Made by a program: the position numbers and the translations under genes. The notes beneath the pieces are model-generated. The model was not told where the DNA came from. It worked only from the letters and a program-made list of their open reading frames with translations, and made no database searches. From assembly GCA_902812385.1 (NCBI GenBank), contig CADDZD010000009.1:1-55638 (forward strand): DNA of 55,638 bases, read 5' to 3'. This DNA comes from Clostridia bacterium (GTDB lineage: Bacteria; Bacillota; DSM-12270; Thermacetogeniales; Thermacetogeniaceae). Positions 44,396 through 51,150 of this stretch are shown piece after piece; position 1 is the stretch's first letter; the number at the start of each line of letters is the position of its first letter.

Positions 44396-44470
44396 TGGTT
44401 ATGGTGGAAGGACTTGAAATTCACCCACAGATCCAAAGTCTGCTGCGCTACCAGATTACACTACACCCTA
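44396..44470 (-). tRNA. tRNA-Gln(TTG)-like gene
   Basis: Minus strand, 75 bases with encoded CCA. Acceptor TAGGGTG/CACCATA pairs except one G-A. The D-arm uses G-U pairs around a loop with GG. Anticodon arm GCAGA-CTTTGGA-TCTGT (anticodon TTG) is perfect. The T-arm around TTCAAGT pairs poorly and the variable loop is only three bases. Lies eight bases from the tRNA-like sequence above. Confidence 0.5.
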
Positions 44471-44507
44471 ATTGCGGTGGGCAGGGCTTCACCCCGCCTG
44501 GCCAGGA

Positions 44508-44603
44508 CTAATCCGCCTCACGTTCATATAATTGAAAACAATCATCGCAACAGGTATCCTCGTCATCACGAAGCAGTGCCCCACAGTAAATGCAGTACCT
44601 CAT
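44508..44603 (-). CDS. Tiny zinc-ribbon protein
   Basis: 31 residues from an ATG at 44603 with GAGGG eight bases upstream. MRYCIYCGALLRDD then TCCDDCFQLYERE gives a CxxC...CxxC zinc ribbon, a common phage-type miniature. Confidence 0.55.
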   Translation of the reverse strand: MRYCIYCGALLRDDEDTCCDDCFQLYEREAD

Positions 44604-44644
44604 CACATCTTCCCTCTCTCTTATGGCACGGTCGGAATACATGC

Positions 44645-45421
44645 TCACGCCGCCGTGACCGCAACCGCAAACCATCCGGCGTCCAGCTCGCGGTATTTAA
44701 CCTTCAGCGTCCTACCGGTGCCGGCCGCCGCCCTTAATCTCTCTCCGTTGCCGTTTTTAGCGAATACAGCGATCCTCTGTTGGCTCCCTACGACCTCACA
44801 CCACGCGCGGGTGTTACCCCGCTCGTTAATATTTGCTTCAAGCACTTTGACTTGGGCTTCGGGCAGATCGTCTTCGCTACTCTGCCCTCCGGTTGCCCTT
44901 CTGTTATTCCGGGTCGAACGGGCCTGGGACGTCCGGCGCGAAGCATTCGTGTTGCTCTCTGCCGCCGGAGCGGGCGTCTCTGATGTGGTCTGGGCCTGAG
45001 TAATTTGCTGCGGCGTCAAGGTGCTATCGAGGATATTCATAACTAATTGCTCCACGTCGTTCCTACCTGAATGGATCGAAGCCGCCAGAAGGTTGAGCAG
45101 AGCATTCGCCGCCCCGAGTTCGCCTTGGACCCTCCCCGCCGTTGCTTCCAGTTGCACAAGCTCTCTGCGCGCCAGCTTGATCTGCTCTTCGAGGTTCTGA
45201 TACGCCTCATTACCCCGGAGTCTGCGTGTTATCTCCGCCCTGCGGGACTCCTCGTTAGGGTAGCGCTGCCGGTCGGACGCCACAGCGCCAGCGGTTTCGT
45301 CCTCAATCTCCCGCTTCTGCTGAATCAAATCATAAATGCGGTCCTTCTTTTCCGCTTGAGCGGAGATCAGCCGCTCAATTTCACCCGGAAGCTCAATTGC
45401 TCGTCTGATCAAGGTTTCCAT
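44645..45421 (-). CDS. Coiled-coil protein with C-terminal OB-like domain
   Basis: 258 residues, not recognised. Residues 1-110 form a helical coiled-coil hairpin (RAIELPGEIERLISAQAEKKD), a low-complexity Thr/Ala/Arg linker follows (about 130-175), and the last 70 residues look like a small beta barrel (ANINERGNTRAWCEVVGSQQRIAVFAKN cut into strands). Such a layout could suit a nucleic-acid-binding or structural protein of a mobile element. It has a consensus promoter and a strong ribosome-binding site, so it is probably abundant. Confidence 0.6.
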   Translation of the reverse strand: METLIRRAIELPGEIERLISAQAEKKDRIYDLIQQKREIEDETAGAVASDRQRYPNEESRRAEITRRLRGNEAYQNLEEQIKLARRELVQLEATAGRVQGELGAANALLNLLAASIHSGRNDVEQLVMNILDSTLTPQQITQAQTTSETPAPAAESNTNASRRTSQARSTRNNRRATGGQSSEDDLPEAQVKVLEANINERGNTRAWCEVVGSQQRIAVFAKNGNGERLRAAAGTGRTLKVKYRELDAGWFAVAVTAA

Positions 45422-45454
45422 TAGATCCGCCCTCCTCTGATTGAATCTAATTAA

Positions 45455-45482
45455 ATTATATCATTTATTGCATTGGTGTCAA
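45455..45482 (-). promoter_or_regulatory. Consensus sigma-A promoter of the coiled-coil gene
   Basis: TTGACA (45477-45482), 16-base spacer, extended -10 TGATATAAT (TATAAT at 45455-45460). Near-identical in design to the promoters at 50515 and 50588. Confidence 0.85.
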
Positions 45483-45510
45483 TTATATATTTTATATTTT
45501 TTAATGTTTT

Positions 45511-46428
45511 TTATGAAAACGCTATATCCCCAAACAACCGCTCTTGCTTCATCCTCGTCCTCCGCGCCGCCACCGCCGCAGGGTTAAGCCATAGCGATTC
45601 CGTCCGCCGCGGCCTACTCATCCCCTTCCATTTCTCCGTCCCGCCGACTTTTGAGATGAAGCAGGGAACGTCTTTGTCGTGCCGCTCCCATCCGGCGTAC
45701 CACTCGTCATATTCCGGGCACCGGTAGCCGGAGATTGCGGCCATGCCGGGGAAAGCGTTGAGCAGGTCGGCAAGCTCCTTGTGGTGCTCCGGGGGAAGCT
45801 CGCAGGCGTAAACCTTTGTATCCACGCGGGCGCCGTGAAAATATGGAGGGTCGGCATAAACCAGAACATCTTGGTTGGCATACCTCCGGATAATTTCCGC
45901 GAAGTCCAGACACTCTATCTGTACCCGGCGAAAGAGCTCCCCAAAATGCTCCATCCGATCCTGGGAGTGGATCCATCGGTTCACGCACTTTCCGTCCAAG
46001 TCGTATGCCCATCGCCCGGGTGTGGCTAACGGATGCCCAGAGAACGTCTGCTGCGTGAGCGTGAAGAACCACCAGGCCCTCCCCACCGGGTCCTCCGGCG
46101 CAGGCATTTCAACGCAGCCCTCATACTCCTTCCGGGAAAACGGCGTCCACCGGAGCATCTCCCGGAGCTTTTCTCTTGATTCCGGGTCACGCAGGACACG
46201 GAAGAAGTTGACGATCTCTTCGTTCTTGTCATTGTAGACATAATGCATGTTGACCCCGGCCGCCTCGTTCCGGCGCATTACCTCCAGGAGCACGTTCGCC
46301 GCGCCGCCGAAGAGGTCCACAAAAACCCCGTAGCTACCCGGCGGTGGGAGCAGGTCGGCGATCCAGGAGGCGATGCGCGCCTTGCCGCCGGGGTACTGAA
46401 AGACTGAAACAACTGCCGGTTTAGGCAT
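45511..46428 (-). CDS. D12-class adenine-N6 DNA methyltransferase
   Basis: About 305 residues. The AdoMet motif reads FQYPGGKARIASWI and later FVDLFGGAANVLL; the catalytic motif is DPPY in VLVYADPPYFHG. D12 (Dam-like) enzymes methylate adenine in short sites such as GATC. No restriction enzyme is adjacent, so it is probably an orphan methylase protecting the element or timing its replication. ATG at 46428 with GGGAGGTG upstream. Confidence 0.9.
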   Translation of the reverse strand: MPKPAVVSVFQYPGGKARIASWIADLLPPPGSYGVFVDLFGGAANVLLEVMRRNEAAGVNMHYVYNDKNEEIVNFFRVLRDPESREKLREMLRWTPFSRKEYEGCVEMPAPEDPVGRAWWFFTLTQQTFSGHPLATPGRWAYDLDGKCVNRWIHSQDRMEHFGELFRRVQIECLDFAEIIRRYANQDVLVYADPPYFHGARVDTKVYACELPPEHHKELADLLNAFPGMAAISGYRCPEYDEWYAGWERHDKDVPCFISKVGGTEKWKGMSRPRRTESLWLNPAAVAARRTRMKQERLFGDIAFS

Positions 46429-46842
46429 GAAAGACACCTCCCGAAAAAAAAAGAAACAGCCCGGCGCTTTAACCGGGTCTACACTAATAACATTTTTTTG
46501 TTCAGATTATTCAGAAATTCAACAGCCGGAGACTGCCCGGAAATTTTCCAGCTCATATTTTTAGCAATACCAAGGCTTTCAGGGTTGGGTAAAATTCCCT
46601 TTTGCGTATATGGCAATCTATAAGCTTTTCTGAGCATGGTTTAAAAGCCAAAATCACCGCGGGAAATGCTTTAAAACCAACAGCAACACGGCTTTGCGTT
46701 CGCGCCGGAGAATTTCCAGTTAGGTTTAAAATTTCTTAAAGGTATAATCATATTACCCAGGTCGATTTTTGCATTTTTGCGTTCCTGAAACCCTTGTGGC
46801 GCAAGGCTTTCAGGACTGGTAAAAATTCCCCTTCGCGGATCT
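46429..46842. other. Intergenic region with imperfect direct repeats
   Basis: A terminator hairpin (46444-46477) is followed by about 360 bases without a gene. CAAGGCTTTCAGG plus the following 23 bases occurs at 46571-46606 and, about 80 percent identical, at 46802-46836. Shorter echoes (GGAAATTTTCCAG and GAGAATTTCCAG) lie nearby. The role is unknown; a small RNA or protein-binding region is possible. Confidence 0.4.
46444..46477 (-). terminator. Terminator after the zinc-ribbon gene
   Basis: Stem CCCGG/CCGGG with an 8-base loop, then CTGTTTCTTTTTTTTT on the minus strand. Confidence 0.7.
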
Positions 46843-47970
46843 TCAGCTCGCTTTCACAACTCCTTTTCGTCTTTCCCTGTCCCGCTCCCTCCGGGCATAT
46901 TTCTTATGCTCTTCGGAGCAGTACCGCTCGAAATTGTTTTCAGGCACGAAGGGCCTGCCGCAGTAGGCGCATCGCTTCTCCCGTTTCTCTTTGGCTTCTT
47001 TTAGAGCCTGCTTCGCCTCACGGGTGGCTTGCTTAACCTGCTCCTCTTTTCCCCCGGCCTCAGCTTCGAGTTCGCTTGCCATCATTTTTCCAGCTCTGGG
47101 CAGCCCATAATCCCGCCAGTATACTTCCTCCAGGGCGGGGTGATCCGGCAGGACAGCCTGCTCGAACCAGGCGCACCGGTGGTCACCGGTTGTGAAAAAG
47201 ACGCACACTCCGTCCTGCGACCGGTGGCAGTAGTGCTTCATTTTGTTGGCACTTCCCTGGTAATTGGCGCAATCCTCGACAACTGTGGCCCGAACCTTCG
47301 CCAGAACAGGATCGGGCAGACCACCTGCACGTCGCCCTTTATGGCTTTCCTTTTCAGCAGCCGTAGCAATCTTCTCCCCTTCTTTATCGCCGGGTAGTGT
47401 TGCCCACGTCCCGCACTGCTCACACCAATAGACAGCAACCGGGCGCGGCTCGTTGCTTAGGAGCCTTGTGCATTTCCTGCAATAAACCGCTTTTTTCGGC
47501 GTTTCGCTGGAAATATAACCTTCCCGGTCCACAGAAACAATACTGCCGCAAGTAAAGCACCTTTCCATGGTGGGTGGGTAAACGCCCCTGATGTGCCGAC
47601 CGCAGTCTGGGCAAAAAAGGTCCAGCGGCTCCAAGGGCGTCAGCCTGCTTGCCTGTCTCGCCTCAAATTCGTCGCACTTTTGTTCCGAACGTTCCTCTCT
47701 GCTCGCATCGCCGCTTTTCCAAGGGAAGAGCTTCATGTACTTCTTCCCCGCAGTTTTGACATTTCGCTCGAACCTGTCGAGATCCGGGTCTTTCGAGAGG
47801 CCGTTCAGCACGCGGGTGTAGTAGTCCCTGGCGGACACTCCACATTCTGAGCACCTGGCCGCGTTCACCCTGCCGTCCCAGGCGAAAATGGTCTCCTTTC
47901 CGCAGTAGGGGCACCAGGCCGTGTTCTTTTTGGGCTTGTAGCCGTCTGGGGGGTTAGTTATTGTCTGCAA
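46843..47970 (-). CDS. Multi-zinc-ribbon protein
   Basis: 375 residues, not recognised as a named family. At least five CxxC pairs: WCPYCGKE, RCSECG, FCPDCGRH, RCFTCGS, YCRKCTR, WCEQCGTW and, at the end, RCAYCGRPF with CSEEH. The last block (FERYCSEEHKKYARRERDRE) is a known small zinc ribbon in phage and mobile-element proteins. A Glu/Lys helix precedes it. TTG start with AAGGAG eight bases upstream. Binding to nucleic acid is likely, but the role is not known. Confidence 0.65.
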   Translation of the reverse strand: MQTITNPPDGYKPKKNTAWCPYCGKETIFAWDGRVNAARCSECGVSARDYYTRVLNGLSKDPDLDRFERNVKTAGKKYMKLFPWKSGDASREERSEQKCDEFEARQASRLTPLEPLDLFCPDCGRHIRGVYPPTMERCFTCGSIVSVDREGYISSETPKKAVYCRKCTRLLSNEPRPVAVYWCEQCGTWATLPGDKEGEKIATAAEKESHKGRRAGGLPDPVLAKVRATVVEDCANYQGSANKMKHYCHRSQDGVCVFFTTGDHRCAWFEQAVLPDHPALEEVYWRDYGLPRAGKMMASELEAEAGGKEEQVKQATREAKQALKEAKEKREKRCAYCGRPFVPENNFERYCSEEHKKYARRERDRERRKGVVKAS

Positions 47971-48003
47971 TTCCTTGGCTCCTTTCTTGGCGAATTGTTC
48001 TAC

Positions 48004-48034
48004 AAAAAAAAGAAAGACCCCGTAAAACCGGGGT
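48004..48034 (-). terminator. Terminator after mazF
   Basis: Stem ACCCCG/CGGGGT with a 6-base loop, followed on the minus strand by CTTTCTTTTTTTT. Confidence 0.8.
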
Positions 48035-48060
48035 ATCGTTCAGAGATGGGAATGAAATAG

Positions 48061-48405
48061 TTACAGTCCCAATAATATCTTTACCCTATCTTCAACCTCC
48101 GAGATGGTGTCCTGAGAAACCTCGCCCAACCGCGCCAGTAATCTTTCCGTCGAGATAGAACGGATATCTTCACATTTAATGAAACTTGTCTCTTTTACTC
48201 CACCCTCCGGCGGATTTATCCTTACATGCAGGGGGATTTTTTTATCCCTTGTTGTAATAGGCAAAACCACAACGAGTTCTGCAGGCCCAGAATTGAAGAG
48301 ATCAACCGAAATCACCAAAGCAGGACGCTTGCCCGATTGCTCATGCCCACGGGTGGGATTAAGGTCAACAAGCCATATCTCCCCGCGTGCTGGTTTTGCA
48401 GTCAT
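48061..48405 (-). CDS. mazF: MazF/PemK-family endoribonuclease toxin
   Basis: 114 residues, normal length. RGEIWLVDLNPTRGHEQSGKRPALV is the conserved N-terminal block with catalytic Arg, and VVLPITTRDKKIPLHVRI the conserved strand. It would cleave mRNA at short sequences and so stop growth. It overlaps the antitoxin gene by 4 bases (ATGA), so translation is coupled. Confidence 0.92.
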   Translation of the reverse strand: MTAKPARGEIWLVDLNPTRGHEQSGKRPALVISVDLFNSGPAELVVVLPITTRDKKIPLHVRINPPEGGVKETSFIKCEDIRSISTERLLARLGEVSQDTISEVEDRVKILLGL

Positions 48406-48650
48406 TCATCATCACCTAAATTATCGCCTAAAGTCGCCTCCCACTCTTTGCGCTCTGCGGTCTCTTCCCGCCACTTGTCCTGATCGCTCCTCAGTGCGGC
48501 GTATGCTTCGTTGGCCTTTTCCAGCAGCCATTGTCTTCGGTATGCCTCAACGGCCCGGTCGAGCACAGCTTGCATGGTTTCGCCCGCATAATCGGCTATC
48601 TCTTTTAAAATATTCCATGACCGTAGGCTGATCCTCACGCTTGACGGCAT
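48402..48650 (-). CDS. mazE: MazE-like ribbon-helix-helix antitoxin
   Basis: 82 residues. The N-terminus PSSVRISLRSWNILKEIADYAGETMQAVLDRAVEAYRR, split into strand and two helices, is a ribbon-helix-helix DNA-binding domain. The acidic C-terminal tail would wrap the toxin. ATG with AAAGGAG upstream. It would repress its own promoter. Confidence 0.88.
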   Translation of the reverse strand: MPSSVRISLRSWNILKEIADYAGETMQAVLDRAVEAYRRQWLLEKANEAYAALRSDQDKWREETAERKEWEATLGDNLGDDE

Positions 48651-48694
48651 TATAATGCTCTCCTTTCTTATTAATTTAATTAATTTACGTCTTT

Positions 48695-48724
48695 AGTTTA
48701 CAAAAATGTACTCTTATTAGTCAA
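48695..48724 (-). promoter_or_regulatory. Candidate promoter of mazEF
   Basis: TTGACT (48719-48724) and TAAACT (48695-48700) with an 18-base spacer on the minus strand. Confidence 0.4.
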
Positions 48725-48727
48725 CAT

Positions 48728-49561
48728 TTATGTATACAAAAGCAGTCCTCTTCTTTTCGCCCGCTCACAGAATTTCGGATCAGCCCTATAAATCAAACTC
48801 ACCGACCATCCCCTGGCATCTTTTTCCGCGTGCTTCAACCCTTTAATTCGCATGAATTTCTTGAATTGGAGTGCGTGACGGAACTCGTGTGCCAGCGTTG
48901 TGACGGAGAACTTCGGGAAAAATATAGCGTGGAGGACGGCGTTGTAACAACCCGCGCCGCACTTTATGGGGTCGGTGATAAAAAGGTGCGGCATCGGGAT
49001 GTGGTACAGCGCACTCATTTCTTTCAGCCACGTGAGACATGCCTTATACGCCCTCAAAAATTCCTCTTGCTCCCCTCTCCCGGGGTTGCCCCGCCAGGGC
49101 TTCGCCTTGATCAGCTCTCGCGTAAGCTCTATGGCATGGGGTTTAATCCGCGTGAACCGGTCTTTGTAGCTGGGCTGATTCTCAAGATGATCACACAAAG
49201 AAATCTCTCCTTTCTCCTTTATCATCCCACAAAACCACAATTCGGGCAGAGAAATCCCACCAGATTTCCCTCCCGGTCGTAGCCCCCCCACCGCGATGAC
49301 GCCGCCGCAATCGTCTATCTCCGCCCACCTCTTGGCCGAGCGAAGACATCTCTCGCAGTACCCTTCCTCAATGAACTCCACGGCTTCCTGGCCCTGTAAG
49401 TATTCTGTCCCGGCTAAATACGCTTGGGTGTGGTCAAGAACGATCCTTTTTTCGCTATCCTTGAGAACGGGAGAATAAGTAGCCTGGGTTGAATTGGCCG
49501 CTACAAACCTGTATACCCTTCCATCAAGGTTGATCATAAGAGGCCACTTTATACCGTTCAC
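48728..49561 (-). CDS. HExxH metallopeptidase-like protein
   Basis: 277 residues, not a named family. The C-terminal third has a zinc-protease helix TLAHEFRHALQF (HExxH) preceded by a strand NAVLHAIFFPKFSV and followed 20 residues later by HAEKDARGWS, a good candidate for the third ligand. A CxxC pair (EEGYCERCLRS) near residue 70 and SLCDHL may bind another zinc. The N-terminal part is of unknown fold. GTG start. May cleave a host or element protein; there is no evidence for the substrate. Confidence 0.65.
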   Translation of the reverse strand: MNGIKWPLMINLDGRVYRFVAANSTQATYSPVLKDSEKRIVLDHTQAYLAGTEYLQGQEAVEFIEEGYCERCLRSAKRWAEIDDCGGVIAVGGLRPGGKSGGISLPELWFCGMIKEKGEISLCDHLENQPSYKDRFTRIKPHAIELTRELIKAKPWRGNPGRGEQEEFLRAYKACLTWLKEMSALYHIPMPHLFITDPIKCGAGCYNAVLHAIFFPKFSVTTLAHEFRHALQFKKFMRIKGLKHAEKDARGWSVSLIYRADPKFCERAKRRGLLLYT

Positions 49562-49579
49562 CGCGATCCCTTCTTTCTG

Positions 49580-50461
49580 TTAAATTAACATAGGCGCCCT
49601 TTTCATTCCCGCCGGGCCTTTCCGCTCCTCGATAAAACCCAACAGGTTTTCCCATTCCTCTTCGGTCAAATCGGGGCGGATCTTGACCCTTTCGAGACCG
49701 AGACGCTTTTGGACATACCCCCCGGTTGTATCAGTGGCGTCCTTCTTCTTGGGGGTGTACGTCGCTCCATCCTCCACGACAACTTTCGCCGTGATCTTCC
49801 CATTCTCCACCACGTAGAGCGTGCCGGGCTTAGCCGGGAACCAGTTTGTGCGGTCTCCAAGAGGGACCGTTGCGACGTATACGGCGTTCTTGGTCGCCTT
49901 GTAATGCAGGCCACCTACGTGATTGGTAAAGAAATAGAACTCTTCACCGTTGGAGAGAATAAAATTCAACTTTCCCGCGCTGGCGTACTTCTTTGCGGCG
50001 GAAGCGATCATTGCGGCATGGCTCTTTCCAGTATTGAGATAATCAACAAGGACCGAGAAAAACTGCTCAGAGTCAGTCGTCCCGATGGGGGCGTAATTAA
50101 TGGAAAACCTGGACGCTTCCTCAACCCCCCGCAAAAACCCGTTGTGGGCGAAAGCCCAGTCCTTGCCGCCAACGTTCGCCACGAACGGGTGAGCATTCAC
50201 CACTGAGTCGAGGGGCTTCGCCGTCCCGTAGCGGACATGAGCGATGAGCGTCCTGGCCTCGAGGGAAGCGATTAAGGCCGCCGCCCTGCTCGTGTTGGCC
50301 GGGTGGGGGTCACGGATTACAAGGGGGCCGTGGGCTGTATCCGTCCACAAGGCCGCGCCCCAGGCATGGGGGTTGTGCTTTCCCCTCGACCTGAATTCCA
50401 TGAACTTGTCCGAGAAATCGGTGTTGACGCCGTTGCAAGAGAAACCGAACAATTGGCACAT
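49580..50461 (-). CDS. Class II glutamine amidotransferase-like protein
   Basis: 293 residues. Met1 is followed by Cys2 (MCQLFGFSCN), the N-terminal nucleophile of class II glutaminases. Supporting motifs are IAHVRYGTA, AFAHNGFL (oxyanion and Asn site) and TTDSEQFF (substrate Asp), as in YafJ/EgtC-like enzymes. The C-terminal 60 residues are outside the domain. There is no synthetase domain, so the ammonia acceptor is another protein or the enzyme is a hydrolase. It lies under a consensus promoter in a mobile-element setting, which is unusual. Confidence 0.85.
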   Translation of the reverse strand: MCQLFGFSCNGVNTDFSDKFMEFRSRGKHNPHAWGAALWTDTAHGPLVIRDPHPANTSRAAALIASLEARTLIAHVRYGTAKPLDSVVNAHPFVANVGGKDWAFAHNGFLRGVEEASRFSINYAPIGTTDSEQFFSVLVDYLNTGKSHAAMIASAAKKYASAGKLNFILSNGEEFYFFTNHVGGLHYKATKNAVYVATVPLGDRTNWFPAKPGTLYVVENGKITAKVVVEDGATYTPKKKDATDTTGGYVQKRLGLERVKIRPDLTEEEWENLLGFIEERKGPAGMKRAPMLI

Positions 50462-50514
50462 TTTCGCTCACCTTAATTTATTTTATTAAATTATGAATAT
50501 AATTATTGATATAA

Positions 50515-50542
50515 ATTATATCATTAATATTATAAATGTCAA
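50515..50542 (-). promoter_or_regulatory. Consensus sigma-A promoter of the glutamine amidotransferase gene
   Basis: TTGACA (50537-50542), 16-base spacer, TGATATAAT (TATAAT at 50515-50520), in very AT-rich DNA. Confidence 0.85.
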
Positions 50543-50587
50543 TACAATTTGGTTTAAAAATTTTAATTTTTTTAAAATGCGTTTCGT

Positions 50588-50615
50588 TTGATTATTACTG
50601 TATTATTGATATAAT
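50588..50615 (+). promoter_or_regulatory. Sigma-A promoter of the ribbon-helix-helix gene
   Basis: TTGATT (50588-50593), 16-base spacer, TGATATAAT (TATAAT at 50610-50615). Divergent from the promoter at 50515; the -35 boxes are 46 bases apart. Confidence 0.8.
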
Positions 50616-50656
50616 AAATATTAAATAAATAATTGAAAGGAGGTATTTCAGTTATT

Positions 50657-50905
50657 ATGTCCGAAGACTACAAAACCAGCACTTTCCGGACAACTTCGCT
50701 TCAAGCAGCGGCTTTTGAGACTGTAGCCGCTTTTCGCGGAGAAAGTTTCAATTCCGCTCTTATCTCCGCTATGCGGTTGCTGGTTCTGGAAACGTTTGCT
50801 GAAGAGATAAAAACGGGAGAAGACTTGCTCTTAAGAAAATTGCCAGAACCTCTGCACTTGTCAAACGTATGCAGGGCGTTCGGGATCAGTTTTAACGAGA
50901 AATAA
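50657..50905 (+). CDS. Predicted ribbon-helix-helix regulator
   Basis: 82 residues. TSTFRTTSLQ (strand), AAFETVAAFRGE (helix) and SFNSALISAMRLLVLE (helix) match a ribbon-helix-helix fold by pattern; a helical tail follows. Only plus-strand gene in the block, divergent from the amidotransferase gene, so it is the natural candidate to regulate the shared region. ATG at 50657 with AGGAGGT 12 bases upstream. Confidence 0.6.
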   Translation: MSEDYKTSTFRTTSLQAAAFETVAAFRGESFNSALISAMRLLVLETFAEEIKTGEDLLLRKLPEPLHLSNVCRAFGISFNEK

Positions 50906-50907
50906 CA

Positions 50908-50948
50908 AAAAAAGGCGCAGGTCATAACTGGAACCTACGCCTTTTTTG
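50908..50948. terminator. Bidirectional Rho-independent terminator
   Basis: AAAAAAAGGCG-C-AGGT paired with ACCT-A-CGCCTTTTTT, with a 10-base loop, gives T-runs on both strands. It separates the ribbon-helix-helix gene from what follows. Confidence 0.9.
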
Positions 50949-50949
50949 T

Positions 50950-51045
50950 TCGGCGGGCGGGGTCGGCCAACTCCCCGCAAGCGGTCTCCCCGCACCCCTG
51001 CGCAAGCTCCCCGGGGCCGTTGCCATTTGAGCCACCGCCGATATT
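50950..51045. other. GC-rich structured stretch
   Basis: About 95 bases of strikingly high GC in an AT-rich neighbourhood, with repeated CTCCCCGC and GCGCAAG motifs and a CCCCGGGG palindrome. The minus strand begins GGCGGTGGCTCAAATGG, reminiscent of a tRNA 5' end, but no full cloverleaf forms that I can find. Unassigned. Confidence 0.35.
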
Positions 51046-51150
51046 TTATTCAGCTATTCTTTGCACTTTCTTTTTGAAAAAGCTCTATAAATTTATTTAT
51101 GTGCCCCTGCTGGGCTAGGTCAATCGGCCCATCCCGGGAGGTTCAAGGGA

